Origin: an uncultured Flavobacteriaceae bacterium
GTDB lineage: Bacteria; Bacteroidota; Bacteroidia; Flavobacteriales; Flavobacteriaceae
Length of the DNA: 64,000 bases
NCBI GenBank assembly: GCA_947502975.1
Contig: CANNBV010000004.1
Coordinates: 124,001-188,000, forward strand
Direction of reading: 5' to 3'
Positions 36,569 to 47,000 of the stretch are shown in pieces (the stretch's first letter is position 1; each line of letters starts with the position of its first letter). The translations under genes were made by a program, and so were the position numbers. The notes under the pieces were generated by a model that was not told the origin of the DNA, did not search any database, and saw only the letters and a program-made list of their open reading frames with translations.

Positions 36569-39307
36569 TTACTTTAGCTTCTTTTTTACCTCAACTTCGT
36601 GGAAGGCTTCAATAATATCGCCTTCTTTAATATCATTATAATTCTTTACTTGCATACCACAATCGTAACCTTTAGAAACTTCTTTGGCATCATCTTTAAA
36701 TCGTTTTAATGAGGCCAATTCTCCTGTATGTACGACAACTCCATCTCTAATTAGACGTATACCAGAGTTTCTAAATATTTTTCCGTTAGTTACCATACAA
36801 CCAGCGATGCTTCCAATTTTTGAAACTTTAAATACTTGTCTAATTTCTGCAGTACCTGTAACCTCTTCTTTCAACTCTGGAGACAACATGCCTTCCATTG
36901 CATCTTTAAGATCGTTAATGGCATCATAAATAATAGAATATGTTCTGATATCAATTTCTTCTTTGTCAGCAATATCTCTAGCGTTTCCAACAGGTCTTAC
37001 ATTAAATCCAACAATGATAGCATCAGAAGCAGATGCTAATAACACATCACTTTCAGTAATAGCACCTACACCTTTGTGAAGGATGTTTACTTGAATTTCT
37101 TCTGTAGATAATTTTTGGAATGAGTCTGTTAACGCTTCAACAGAACCATCCACATCACCTTTAAGGATAATATTTAACTCTTGGAAATCACCAAGTGCGA
37201 TACGACGACCAATCTCATCAAGTGTAATATGTCGCTGTGTTCTAACAGATTGTTCACGTTGTAATTGTGATCGTTTTGCAGCAATTTGTTTAGCTTCACG
37301 CTCATCTTCAAATACATTGAATTTATCACCTGCTTGCGGAGCACCATCTAAACCAAGAATAGATACAGGTGTTGATGGTCCAGCTTCTGCCACATCATTT
37401 CCACGCTCATCATGCATTGCTTTTACTTTACCACTATGCTGACCTGCTAATACATAATCGCCAACGCGCAGTGTACCAGCCTGTACTAAAATAGTTGATA
37501 CATAACCACGACCTTTATCAAGGAATGCTTCAACAACAGTTCCTATAGCAGGTTTCTCAGGGTTAGCTTTTAATTCTAGTAACTCGGCTTCAAGTAATAC
37601 TTTTTCAAGTAATTCTTTTACACCAGTTCCTACTTTAGCAGAAATATCGTGAGACTGAATTTTTCCACCCCAATCTTCTACTAATAAATTCATATTAGCT
37701 AGTCCTTCTTTAATCTTTTCAGGATTTGCTGCTGGTAAATCAATTTTGTTAATCGCAAATACAATAGGCACCCCCGCAGCTTGTGCATGAGAAATTGCCT
37801 CTTTGGTTTGCGGCATAATATCATCATCTGCTGCCGCAACAATAATAGCAATATCAGTAACTTGAGCACCACGTGCACGCATCGCCGTAAACGCTTCGTG
37901 ACCTGGTGTATCTAAGAATGCTATTTTTTGTCCGCTATCAAGTGTTACACCATAAGCACCAATATGCTGTGTAATGCCTCCTGATTCTCCTGCAATTACA
38001 TTTTCTTCACGGATATAATCTAGAAGTGATGTTTTACCATGATCTACGTGACCCATTACCGTAACAATTGGTGCACGAGATTTTAAATCTTCTGGCTTAT
38101 CTTCAACTTCTTCTATTGATTCTTCTATGTCTGCAGTTACAAACTCCACTTCATAACCAAACTCTTCAGCTACAATTGATAGAGTCTCAGCATCTAAACG
38201 CTGATTCATCGTTACCATCATACCTAAAGACATACATGCTGAAATAATCTCAGTAACACCAACATCCATCATTGTAGCAACTTCACTTGCTGTAACAAAT
38301 TCTGTTACTTTAAGAATTTTACTTTCTGCTGCTTCTGCCTGTAATTCTTTTTCAGTTTGATCTCTATGTTGATCTCTTTTCTCTCTACGGTATTTAGCAC
38401 CTTTTCCTTTAGAAGATTTCCCTTGTAGCTTTTCAAGTGTTTCTCTTACTTGCTTTTTTACATCTTCTTCACTAGGCTCTTCCTTAACAACATTTCTGCG
38501 TCCTTGTCCTTTTCCTTTAAATCTATCGTTACGGTTACCACCTCTTTGATTGTTACCACCTTGACCTCCACCAGGACCTGCTTTACTAATTCGACGACGT
38601 TTTTTCTTAGGATCTCCTCCTCCAGATTTATCATCAGTCTTCTTCTCTTCTTTCTTCTTTTTGGGCTTATTAAATTGTGTTAAGTCAATTTTGTCACCTG
38701 CAATTTTAGGACCTGTAAGCTTCTTGTATTGAGTTTTTACTTTTTCCTCTGGGGTAACTAATTCGCCATCTATTTCAACTGGCTTTTCTTTAGGCTTAGG
38801 CTTCTCTTCCTTCTTAGCTACCGGTTTTTCTTCTACTTTTGGAACTTCAACTTCGGTTTTAGGAACTTCCTTTTTAACTTCTTCAACAACTGGCGCTTCA
38901 ACAACTGGCTCTTCTTTTACTGGCTCTTCTTTCGCTTTTTTAGGCTCTAAATCTATTTTACCAACAGTTTTAGGTCCTGAAAGTGATTTTGAAGCTTTAA
39001 CTACTTCTTCTTGCTGCGCTTTTTCTCTGGCTTCTTGAGCTTTTTGCTTTTCCTCTAATTCTTTTTCACGTTTTATGCGTAAATCTTCCTTTTCCTTTAG
39101 CTTAGCTTCACTAACTTCTTGCGACTTCATTTTCTTATTCGCATCCGTTTCAAATTCATCTGAAAGAACATTATAAGTTTCCTCAGATATTTTTGTTGTT
39201 GGACGCTTCTCTATTTCGATGCCTTTGGAATCTAAAAATTCCACAGCACGATCTAAAGAAATATTCAGTTCGCGTAAAACTTTATTTAATCTAATTGTGT
39301 CAGCCAT
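36569..39307 (-). CDS. infB: Translation initiation factor IF-2
   Basis: The 912-residue GTPase delivers initiator tRNA to the ribosome. The N-terminal IF2-N domain ([29 protein letters not shown] in part) is followed by a long Lys/Glu/Pro-rich linker, about 55-320, which is typical of Bacteroidota. A second IF2-N domain precedes the GTPase core. The core has G1 [10 protein letters not shown]3 DTPGHEAF and G4 NKID. Domains II-IV follow to residue 912 (ending EVEVKKKLK). All motifs are intact. It is the last gene of the rimP-nusA-infB operon, 73 bp after nusA. Confidence 0.97.
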   Translation of the reverse strand: MADTIRLNKVLRELNISLDRAVEFLDSKGIEIEKRPTTKISEETYNVLSDEFETDANKKMKSQEVSEAKLKEKEDLRIKREKELEEKQKAQEAREKAQQEEVVKASKSLSGPKTVGKIDLEPKKAKEEPVKEEPVVEAPVVEEVKKEVPKTEVEVPKVEEKPVAKKEEKPKPKEKPVEIDGELVTPEEKVKTQYKKLTGPKIAGDKIDLTQFNKPKKKKEEKKTDDKSGGGDPKKKRRRISKAGPGGGQGGNNQRGGNRNDRFKGKGQGRRNVVKEEPSEEDVKKQVRETLEKLQGKSSKGKGAKYRREKRDQHRDQTEKELQAEAAESKILKVTEFVTASEVATMMDVGVTEIISACMSLGMMVTMNQRLDAETLSIVAEEFGYEVEFVTADIEESIEEVEDKPEDLKSRAPIVTVMGHVDHGKTSLLDYIREENVIAGESGGITQHIGAYGVTLDSGQKIAFLDTPGHEAFTAMRARGAQVTDIAIIVAAADDDIMPQTKEAISHAQAAGVPIVFAINKIDLPAANPEKIKEGLANMNLLVEDWGGKIQSHDISAKVGTGVKELLEKVLLEAELLELKANPEKPAIGTVVEAFLDKGRGYVSTILVQAGTLRVGDYVLAGQHSGKVKAMHDERGNDVAEAGPSTPVSILGLDGAPQAGDKFNVFEDEREAKQIAAKRSQLQREQSVRTQRHITLDEIGRRIALGDFQELNIILKGDVDGSVEALTDSFQKLSTEEIQVNILHKGVGAITESDVLLASASDAIIVGFNVRPVGNARDIADKEEIDIRTYSIIYDAINDLKDAMEGMLSPELKEEVTGTAEIRQVFKVSKIGSIAGCMVTNGKIFRNSGIRLIRDGVVVHTGELASLKRFKDDAKEVSKGYDCGMQVKNYNDIKEGDIIEAFHEVEVKKKLK

Positions 39308-39380
39308 AAATTGCCTTTAAAATCTCAAATATATTATTAATACCTATATTGTTAAAACTTCTTTTGGAATTAAGCAGGTA

Positions 39381-40613
39381 TTAGTCTTCGAATTCTTCTT
39401 TTAGAATTCTAATAACATCATTTATTGTTTCTTCTTCTAGATCGGTTCTTTTAACTAAATCATCAACATCCTGTTCTAGAACACTCTTAGCGGTATCTAA
39501 TCCAGCTTTACTGAATTCTGATATAATCCACTCTTCTATTTCATCAGAGAATTCACTTAACTCTACATCTTCTTCTGCGCCTTCTCTAAACACATCAATT
39601 TCGTAACCTGTAAGTTGACCAGCCAAACGAATGTTATGACCACCTCTACCAATAGCTTTACTTACTTCCTCTGGTTTTAAAATTACTTCAGCACGTTTTG
39701 TTTCTTCATCTAATTTAATTGAAGTCACACGTGCTGGGCTTAACGCTCTTGTTACAAATAACTGTAAATTATTGGTGTAATTAATCACATCAATATTCTC
39801 ATTACCTAACTCACGTACTATCCCGTGAATTCTCGAACCTTTCATACCCACACAAGCACCAACAGGATCAATTCTATCATCATAAGAATCTACAGCTACT
39901 TTTGCTTTTTCACCAGGAATTCTCACTACTTTTTTAATGGTAATTAGCCCATCAAAAACTTCAGGTATTTCTTGTTCAAATAATTTCTCAAGGAATACAG
40001 GGGAGCTTCTAGACATGATAATTGTAGGTTTAGCACCTTTAAGCTCAACACTATCAATTACTCCTCTTACGTTATCACCTTTTCTGAAAAAATCTGAAGG
40101 TATTTGTCTGTCTTTTGGCAACACAATCTCATTCCCTTCATCATCTAATAAAATTACGGCTCTGTGACGAATGTGATGTACCTCAGCAGTATAAATTTCT
40201 CCTACTAAATCTTTAAATTGCTTATAGATTATGGTATTGTCATGCTCATGAATCTTAGAAATTAGATTTTGGCGCAATGCTAAAATAGCACGTCTTCCCA
40301 AGTCTACTAATTTCACCTCTTCAGATACATCTTCACCAACTTCAAAATCTGGCTCAATTTTTCTTGCTTCAGATAATGAAATTTCTTGATTAGGTTCTTC
40401 TACTTCTCCATCGGCAACCACTATACGGTTTCTCCAAATTTCTAAATCACCTTTATCTGGATTTACAATAATATCAAAATTATCATCATCTCCAAATTTC
40501 TTTTTTAAGGCGCTTCTAAAAACATCTTCTAAAATCGCCATTAGCGTAACACGATCAATTAACTTATCGTCTTTGAATTCTGAAAAAGATTCAATTAACG
40601 CAACGTTCTCCAT
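39381..40613 (-). CDS. nusA: Transcription termination/antitermination factor NusA
   Basis: The 410-residue protein binds RNA polymerase and RNA and modulates pausing, termination and antitermination. The N-terminal RNAP-binding domain (1-130) is followed by an S1 domain (LVGEIYTAEVHHIRHRAVILLDDEGNEIVLP) and tandem KH domains (VGACVGMKGSRIHGIVRELGNENIDVINY and AIGRGGHNIRLAGQLTGYEIDV). The length is that of the short form; the C-terminal acidic repeats of E. coli NusA are absent except for an acidic tail. It sits 14 bp after rimP. NusA strengthens hairpin-dependent termination, which is relevant to the leader hairpin at 41102. Confidence 0.97.
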   Translation of the reverse strand: MENVALIESFSEFKDDKLIDRVTLMAILEDVFRSALKKKFGDDDNFDIIVNPDKGDLEIWRNRIVVADGEVEEPNQEISLSEARKIEPDFEVGEDVSEEVKLVDLGRRAILALRQNLISKIHEHDNTIIYKQFKDLVGEIYTAEVHHIRHRAVILLDDEGNEIVLPKDRQIPSDFFRKGDNVRGVIDSVELKGAKPTIIMSRSSPVFLEKLFEQEIPEVFDGLITIKKVVRIPGEKAKVAVDSYDDRIDPVGACVGMKGSRIHGIVRELGNENIDVINYTNNLQLFVTRALSPARVTSIKLDEETKRAEVILKPEEVSKAIGRGGHNIRLAGQLTGYEIDVFREGAEEDVELSEFSDEIEEWIISEFSKAGLDTAKSVLEQDVDDLVKRTDLEEETINDVIRILKEEFED

Positions 40614-40626
40614 AACTCTACTTGAA

Positions 40627-41088
40627 TTAAAATTTAATCATAACTTTTGCTTCTACAATATCGTCGTAAGCCACATTGGCTTGCTTTTTTACAGTTACCT
40701 TACCTTTACCAACTGGCTTAGGCTCTCTAGTTTTCCACTCTAAAAGAATGTTGTTTTCACTAGCCTCAGCTAAAACACCTTCTAAATTTTCTGAAGCTGT
40801 TTTAACTTTCAAAGTCCTGTTTATATGTCTTTTATACTGTCTCTTGTTTATCAAGGGTGATGTTGCACCTGCAGACATTACTTCCAAAGAAAAGTCTTGT
40901 TCTTCTCTATCTAAATTATGCTCTATTGCTCTGCTTAAAAACATACAATCTTCCACCAAGACACCTGTATCACCATCTACAATTATCTTGATATGATTTG
41001 CTTCATTAACATCAAAATTTATTAAAAATAAATCAGGACGTTCTTCCAATGCATCATCTAATAAGCTCTGTACAGTATCTTTAAACAT
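40627..41088 (-). CDS. rimP: Ribosome maturation factor RimP
   Basis: The protein is needed for maturation of the 30S subunit. I start at 41088 (MFKDTVQSLLDDALEERPDLFLINFDV), giving 153 residues. An in-frame ATG at 41124 would add twelve residues (MRGRKVPSFYTK), but these codons lie across a strong hairpin that looks like a leader element, and the shorter form fits the family. The core has the RimP pattern IVDGDTGVLVEDCMFLSRAIEHNLDREEQDFSLEVMSAGA in part; the usual S-P-G motif reads SAGATSPL. A C-terminal SH3-like domain follows. It is the first gene of rimP-nusA-infB. Confidence 0.93.
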   Translation of the reverse strand: MFKDTVQSLLDDALEERPDLFLINFDVNEANHIKIIVDGDTGVLVEDCMFLSRAIEHNLDREEQDFSLEVMSAGATSPLINKRQYKRHINRTLKVKTASENLEGVLAEASENNILLEWKTREPKPVGKGKVTVKKQANVAYDDIVEAKVMIKF

Positions 41089-41101
41089 TTTAGTATAAAA
41101 A

Positions 41102-41122
41102 GAGGGGACTTTCCGTCCCCTC
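41102..41122 (-). promoter_or_regulatory. Terminator-like hairpin in the rimP-nusA-infB leader (attenuator candidate)
   Basis: A perfect 8-bp stem (GAGGGGAC / GTCCCCTC, six G-C pairs) with a 5-nt loop is followed on the minus strand by TTTTT (41097-41101), then nine nt to the rimP ATG. The orientation fits minus-strand RNA only. It lies between the -7 box at 41150 and the start codon, so it would form early in the operon transcript. Confidence 0.75.
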
Positions 41123-41149
41123 ATAATTAATTCTGCCTTTTCAACGCGG

Positions 41150-41157
41150 CAAATATA
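41150..41157 (-). promoter_or_regulatory. Promoter -7 element (TATATTTG) for rimP-nusA-infB
   Basis: TATATTTG on the minus strand matches TAnnTTTG. Transcription would begin near 41143, so the leader is about 55 nt and contains the hairpin at 41102-41122. No clear TTG at -33. Confidence 0.55.
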
Positions 41158-41255
41158 ATATATTTAATTGATTTTTAAAGAATTTATGCCTATTTTTATG
41201 TATGATCTTTTAGAGACTTTTTCTCCGTAAGATTCATACTTAACACCTACCTATC

Positions 41256-42080
41256 ATGAAAAAAATACTTGTCCCCACCGATTTTTCTGATCAAGCTGAA
41301 AAAGCACTAGAAGTAGCCGCCCAATTAGCCAAACAATACAACAGCGAAATTTACTTATTGAACGTCTTAGATTTACCGCTGCACGAAGTTGATGCTTTAA
41401 AGGGTTATAACAATTTACCTGAAGCTGTTTTCTTTATGAAATTGGCGCATAAAAAGTTTGAAGATCTCTTAAAGAAGGATTACCTAGAAGGCATTACAGT
41501 ATACGAGACTGTAGAGTTTCATGATATTTACAAAGCTGTAAATACTGTATGTGAAAAGCATGATATTGATTTGATTATCATGGGATCTCATGGCACTAGC
41601 GGATTTAAAGAATTACTCATTGGATCTAATACCGAAAAAGTAGTACGTACATCAAACACACCTGTTTTGGTAGTAAAAAAACGCCACACAACCTTTAAAG
41701 TTGAACATTTTGTATTTGCTTCAGATTTTAAAGAAGAATCTAAAGTCCCTTTTTTAAAAGCACTAAAGTTTGCAGAATTATTTGAAGCAGAAATGCATTT
41801 ATTGATGGTAGTGACTGCTAATAAATTTGTAACTACCAGTGAAGCTAAAGACAGAATTCAAGGTTTTTTAGAAACGGTTACACATAGTTTTTGCACGATT
41901 CATATTTACAATGATGAAACGATTGAAACTGGTATTATGAATTTTTCGCAATCTATTGATGCCGATTTAATTGGCATGAGTACTCACGGGCGCCAAGGCT
42001 TATCTCATTTCTTTAATGGTAGTATTAGCGAGGATTTGGTAAATCATGCTCGCAGGCCGGTTATTACGTTTAAGATTTGA
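41256..42080 (+). CDS. Universal stress protein (tandem UspA domains)
   Basis: The 274-residue cytoplasmic protein has two UspA-type domains. The first (1-145) starts MKKILVPTDFSDQAEKALEVAAQLAKQY and has the nucleotide-binding GSHGTSGFKELLIGSNTEKVVRTSNTPVLVVK in pieces (G-2x-G-9x-G-S/T type motif). The second (about 150-274) is less conserved at its start but ends with MSTHGRQGLSHFFNGSISEDLVNHARRPVITFK. ATP binding seems possible in the first; the second keeps a similar loop. It is divergent from rimP and converges with the next gene, overlapping its stop by 11 bp. Confidence 0.92.
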   Translation: MKKILVPTDFSDQAEKALEVAAQLAKQYNSEIYLLNVLDLPLHEVDALKGYNNLPEAVFFMKLAHKKFEDLLKKDYLEGITVYETVEFHDIYKAVNTVCEKHDIDLIIMGSHGTSGFKELLIGSNTEKVVRTSNTPVLVVKKRHTTFKVEHFVFASDFKEESKVPFLKALKFAELFEAEMHLLMVVTANKFVTTSEAKDRIQGFLETVTHSFCTIHIYNDETIETGIMNFSQSIDADLIGMSTHGRQGLSHFFNGSISEDLVNHARRPVITFKI

Positions 42081-43503
42081 TGCGTTCTTCTAATTTTTGA
42101 ACTCTCTCTAACAATAACTTTAAAACCTGATTTTCTTTCTCTAGATTTTCAATTCTGTCATTTTGAGATTCTATTTTTTGATCTTGAGCATCGATTTCTT
42201 TTTCCTGTTCAATAGTATACAATGTTAATTCCTCTATTTTCTGAAGTAATTTAGCATCCATTTCGGCTAAAAAGAAACCGTCTTTTTTCACTGTTTCTGC
42301 ATCAGGAATATTTTCTAAATGCCCATTGTTTTTTATGTAATCTTCCACTTCTTTTAAAGAGGGTAAATTATATGTGTTTCCAAATACAAAGTCTGACCAA
42401 TTAGCATAAGTAGCTACTTTTACCTCAGTTGCCGCTATTTTTCCATTTACTCCTAGTTTGAAGCCTTGGGTGTCTGTGGTACCGATGCCCACGTCTCCAG
42501 ACTGTTGAATTGTCATTAAACTGGATTGCAAACTATTTCTAAAACTTAATTCATCATTATTGGAACTTATTCCTGCATGAATTTGCCATTTTAAGGTATT
42601 ATTCCTTTTTAAATCAATAAACTGTCCATATTCAGAATCTCTATTTAAGGTCATACCTCTACCACTAACATCAAATATTGTTGCTGGTGTAGTAGTTCCA
42701 ATTCCAACATTACCATTTGAATTGATATACAAATCCGACCCGTCATTTCCCGCATCGAAGAAGATATTATTAGTATTATTTGACATCCCTATTTGCGAAC
42801 TTCCCGTTCCTCTAGTTAATCTAATTTTATGAGCACTTGTACCCGAAATGTGTAATTGACCTGTTGGTGAGGTTGTGCCAATACCTACATTACCCGTGTT
42901 TACAAAGGTCATTAGTTTTCCACCTCCTACGGAACCTCCTTGGGAAATATAAAACTTATTGTCATGCCCATGACTCAAATGAAATACAGAGTTACCATTA
43001 TTTGGGCTAAAAGTAACAGCTGACTGGTTATCACGATTGATCCAAACCCCTTTACCATCAGATGTGCGCACATCAAATTGGCTAGCAGGAGTGGTTGTAC
43101 CAATACCCACATTACCATTTGGCAATATTGAAAATCTTTCAATCAAAGGGTTATTGTTTGGGTTAGCTCCATTTGTCTGTAGAAAAAAGCCTAACCTATC
43201 ACCAGCGTTACCACTACCGTTCATAATAGATGAAATTTTAGATGTGGGCACAGTCTTAAGTAATCCTGTTCTAAACTCTAATGATGTGGACATGTGAGAA
43301 GCCCAACCCATATTAGTCAATCTTAAAACTGTCGCATCAGTATTACTATTTTCTGATACTTCTAGGTTTCTGTCTGGACTAGTAGTTCCAATTCCAACTT
43401 TTCCATCTTGTTTAAAAGTTGCTCCATTGATGGTCTGGTCTTGGGCATTTAAAAATAAAACTGTACACAAGCCACAGGAGAGAATTAAGAATTGTTTTTT
43501 CAT
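42070..43503 (-). CDS. Tail-fibre-like exported protein with VGIGTTxP repeats and C-terminal coiled coil
   Basis: The 477-residue protein has a signal peptide (MKKQFLILSCGLCTVLFLNAQ). Five copies of the motif [KND]VGIGTTxP-like follow, at about residues 36, 131, 206, 266 and 339, each beginning a short beta module like those in trimeric phage tail fibres. The C-terminal region has a conserved Bacteroidota segment (WSDFVFGNTYNLPSLKEVEDYI... then NGHLENIPDAE) and closes with a coiled coil of about 65 residues (KIEELTLYTIEQEKEIDAQD...). No Ser-Asp catalytic dyad typical of S74 peptidases was recognised. It has no T9SS sorting domain, so its final location is uncertain; a trimeric surface fibre is my inference. 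Confidence 0.75.
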   Translation of the reverse strand: MKKQFLILSCGLCTVLFLNAQDQTINGATFKQDGKVGIGTTSPDRNLEVSENSNTDATVLRLTNMGWASHMSTSLEFRTGLLKTVPTSKISSIMNGSGNAGDRLGFFLQTNGANPNNNPLIERFSILPNGNVGIGTTTPASQFDVRTSDGKGVWINRDNQSAVTFSPNNGNSVFHLSHGHDNKFYISQGGSVGGGKLMTFVNTGNVGIGTTSPTGQLHISGTSAHKIRLTRGTGSSQIGMSNNTNNIFFDAGNDGSDLYINSNGNVGIGTTTPATIFDVSGRGMTLNRDSEYGQFIDLKRNNTLKWQIHAGISSNNDELSFRNSLQSSLMTIQQSGDVGIGTTDTQGFKLGVNGKIAATEVKVATYANWSDFVFGNTYNLPSLKEVEDYIKNNGHLENIPDAETVKKDGFFLAEMDAKLLQKIEELTLYTIEQEKEIDAQDQKIESQNDRIENLEKENQVLKLLLERVQKLEERIKS

Positions 43504-43730
43504 ATTGGTTGATTTAATAGAATTAACATTAAAAATATTTTCAATATTACTGGTTTCTTAAGACATACGACTAAGGTTTTTCCTTATAAAAACTAAGGTT
43601 TATCCATCATTTTTCAATAGACTATTTTAGTAAATAAAAAATTATAGTAGAAGAATTCTAATAATTTAGGATTCATTTTGTACTATTCCTAGCGAGTGAA
43701 TAAAATGTATATGTAAGAAGGATTTAAATA
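43504..43730. other. Intergenic region upstream of the fibre-like gene
   Basis: About 230 bp of AT-rich DNA. I find no TAnnTTTG element for the gene that starts at 43503 and no gene in the gap. Confidence 0.4.
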
Positions 43731-43762
43731 AAGAAGTCCTCAATTTAAATTGAGGACTTCTT
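43731..43762 (-). terminator. Terminator of tRNA-Gln
   Basis: A perfect 32-bp palindrome (16-bp arms, beginning AAGAAGTCCTCAATTT) lies 8 bp past the tRNA 3' end and is followed on the minus strand by a T-rich tract (TTATTT). Confidence 0.9.
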
Positions 43763-43769
43763 AAAAACG

Positions 43770-43842
43770 TTGGCCTACTAGGGCTCGAACCTAGACTCTT
43801 CTGGACCAAAACCAGACGTGTTGCCAGTTACACCATAGGCCA
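43770..43842 (-). tRNA. tRNA-Gln (anticodon TTG)
   Basis: On the minus strand the sequence folds as a 73-nt cloverleaf. The acceptor stem is TGGCCTA paired with TAGGCCA, with discriminator A. The anticodon stem is TCTGG/CCAGA with loop TTTTGGT, which gives anticodon TTG at positions 34-36 and decodes CAA (glutamine). The T arm contains GGTTCGAGCC. The 3' CCA is not encoded. A perfect promoter is at 43860-43889 and a terminator at 43731-43762. Confidence 0.95.
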
Positions 43843-43859
43843 TTGTGTAAATGAGGGTG

Positions 43860-43889
43860 CAAATTTAGCACAAAGTTTTATTTGAACAA
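43860..43889 (-). promoter_or_regulatory. Bacteroidota-type promoter for tRNA-Gln
   Basis: On the minus strand TTG (43887-43889), then 19 nt, then TAAATTTG (43860-43867). This is an exact match to TTG-N19-TAnnTTTG. The start site would be near 43853, about 11 nt before the mature tRNA. Confidence 0.8.
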
Positions 43890-44052
43890 GTATTTTTTTA
43901 GAAAAAAAGCACTTTGCGCATCTTAAACCTCTAAATCTGGGTTTTAATTATAATGTAAAAGCTCCAAAACCTTAATGTTAAGGGTACTATAATATTTATT
44001 CTTGTTTGATATTTATTGTTAAATTCGCCACAGCTAACAAACATAGATTTAG

Positions 44053-47000
44053 ATGATGGATTTTAATTTTAAAAAATGGAATACACTTTTAGGTTGGTTC
44101 TCTTTTTTAATTGCTTTAATTACCTATAGCTTAACAGTAGAACCTACAGTAAGCTTTTGGGATGCTGGAGAGTATATTTTAACGTCTTCGAAACTGCAAG
44201 TAGGGCATCCTCCTGGAGCACCTTTATTCCAAATGTTAGGCGCGTTTTTCTCAACATTTACCTTTGGAAACAACGAACTTATCGGTTGGATGATGAACAT
44301 GATGAGTGCCGTAGCTAGTGCATTTACCATCTTATTTATGTTTTGGACCATCACGATGCTGCTTACAAAATTAGTAGCACATTTAAATGCTGAAAAAGAC
44401 AAAGAAGCAGATAGTAATACAACATCAAGTATATCAAAGCCACAATACACCGCTATTTTAGGAAGCGGTTTAGTAGGTAGTTTAGCATTTGCATTTACAG
44501 ATTCGTTTTGGTTTAATGCCGTTGAAACCGAGGTGTATGCTATGGCAACTTTAATTATGGCTGCCCTATTTTGGTTAGCATTACGCTGGGAACAGGACAT
44601 GGACAAACCTCGTGGCAACCGCTGGTTAATCATTATTGCATTTGTTATAGGCTTATCGTTTGGTGTACACTTTATGGGACTTTTAACGATTCCTGTTATC
44701 GGAATTATTTATTATTTTAAAAACTACAAAACTGTTACGATTCAGAGTTTTATAATAGCTAATGTCGTTTCTGTTGCTATTTTATTATTCGTTTTTAAAC
44801 TATTAGCGCCTAATATTTTAAAGATATTTAGTGTGCTTGAAATCTTCTTCGTGAATAGTGTAGGCTTACCATTTAACTCAGGTTCTATAATTGCAGGTAT
44901 ACTTTTAGTGGCCGCAATTTTTTATGCACTGCGCTACACAAGACAAAAAAACTATGTGCATTTAAACACAGGGATTCTGTGTTTAACCTTTATAATCATT
45001 GGGTTTTCAACATGGTTAATGTTACCTATTCGCGCTAATGCTAATGTGGTGATTAATGAGAACAACCCTTCTAGTGCCAGAGAATTGTTGGCTTATTACA
45101 ATTTAGAGCAATATCCTGAAACACATTTGTTCTACGGCCCTCAGTTTACAGATATGTATGCGTATTTAGATGAAAATAATCCATATGTAGATGATAAACC
45201 TAAATACGAAAAAGATGAAACCAAAGGCGAATATGTAATTGTTAACGATTATAAAGATGCCAAACAAAACTACAATACTGAGCACGCCTCTTATTTACCG
45301 CGTATGTGGAGTGGTGAACACGCTGAAAATTACATGATGTTTACTGGGTTTTTAAGGTTTAATTTGAAGCCAGAACATCAAATGAAGAATGAACTTCGTA
45401 AACTGGTTTCTGATTTTAGAAATGAAGTTGCTCAAGGCAACGTGGATTATGAAGACTACAACAATTTTTTAAAACGATACCAAAGTTATATTGATATAGA
45501 AAAACCAGATTTACCAAGTAACATTAGGTACCTTTTTGAATACCAATTAGGATATATGTATTGGCGCTATTTTATGTGGAATTTCACTGGGAGACAAGAT
45601 GATATACAAGGTAGATTGGATAATCATGGTAATTGGATAAGTGGTATAAAATTCGTTGACGAATTGCACTTAGGGTATTCTCAAGATAATTTACCAAGCG
45701 ATATAAAGAACAATAAAGCCAGAAACACTTACTATTTTTTACCACTGCTTTTAGGGTTAATTGGAATGTTTTTTGTTTTAAATACTGATAAAAAACGTTT
45801 TTGGGTAATGCTAGTATTTTTCCTTTTTACAGGATTAGCCATACAAGTATATACTAACGTTCGCCCGTTTGAACCTCGTGAGCGCGATTACTCTGTGGTT
45901 GGTTCATTTTATGTATTTGCGTTGTGGATTGGTATTGGTGTTTACGCCATATATCATACATTAAAAGACAAACTACCTAAGGCATTAGCTGCACCTATTG
46001 TAACCGTTGTTTGTTTAATTCTTGTTCCTGGTATTTTAGTGGCTAACAACTGGGATGACCATGATCGTTCTGGAAAGTATACGGCACAAGCCATGGCACG
46101 AAAATATCTGGATTCATGTGCTGAAAATGCTATACTATTTACCATAGGTGATAATGATACATTTGCATTGTGGTATGCTCAAGAAATTGAGGGTTATAGA
46201 ACAGACGTTCGTGTAGTTAATACCAGTTTGTTTCAAACAGATTGGTATATTGACCAAATGAAGCGTAAGGCTTATGAAAGTGACCCTATTCCATCGCAAT
46301 TAGTCCATAAAAACTATCAATATGGCACCAACGATTATGTAAGAATAGAACCGCTTACCAAGGATACAATTAGTTTGAAATATGCGCTTGAATTTATTCA
46401 AAGTGATAAACCTAAAACAAAATATCGCTACCTAATGGAGCAGCAGGGTTATGATACGAGTGGTATTAGAAATCAAGACTTAAATGCTAATTTTCTATTT
46501 ACTAGAAACGTTCGTATTGATGTAAATAAACAAAATGCCGTTACGAATGGTATCGTAAAACCAGAGGACGCCGACAAAATTGAACCTTATATTGATATTG
46601 AAATTGATGGTGGAGCCATATACAAAAACCGCCTTTTAATGCTAGATGTTGTTGCCAATAACGAATGGAAACGTCCTATTTATTTTACTGGAGGAAGCTT
46701 TGGTGATGATGATTATATCTGGATGAAAGATTACCTACAGCTTGATGGCATGTGCTACAAGTTAGTACCTATTAAAACTGAAGTTGACAGAGCTAACCCT
46801 TTTGATATGGGGCGAATAGATGCGGATTTGATGTATGAAAAGGTAAAAACTTGGAATTGGGGAAATAGTGGTAGTCCTGATATTTATCACGATCCTGAAA
46901 CACGTAAAAACGCCATTACATATAGAGGTAATTTAGCACGCCTAGTCGAGGAACTTATTAATCAGGAAAAACCTAAAAAAGCAGAAGAAATAGCTGATAT

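Noticed and set aside
41089-41124. Longer RimP start at 41124
   Set aside because: The extra twelve codons lie across the leader hairpin, and the family start fits 41088.
42070-43503. Peptidase S74 / intramolecular chaperone call
   Set aside because: The C-terminal segment does not show a recognisable Ser-Asp dyad; only the general fibre-like architecture is supported.
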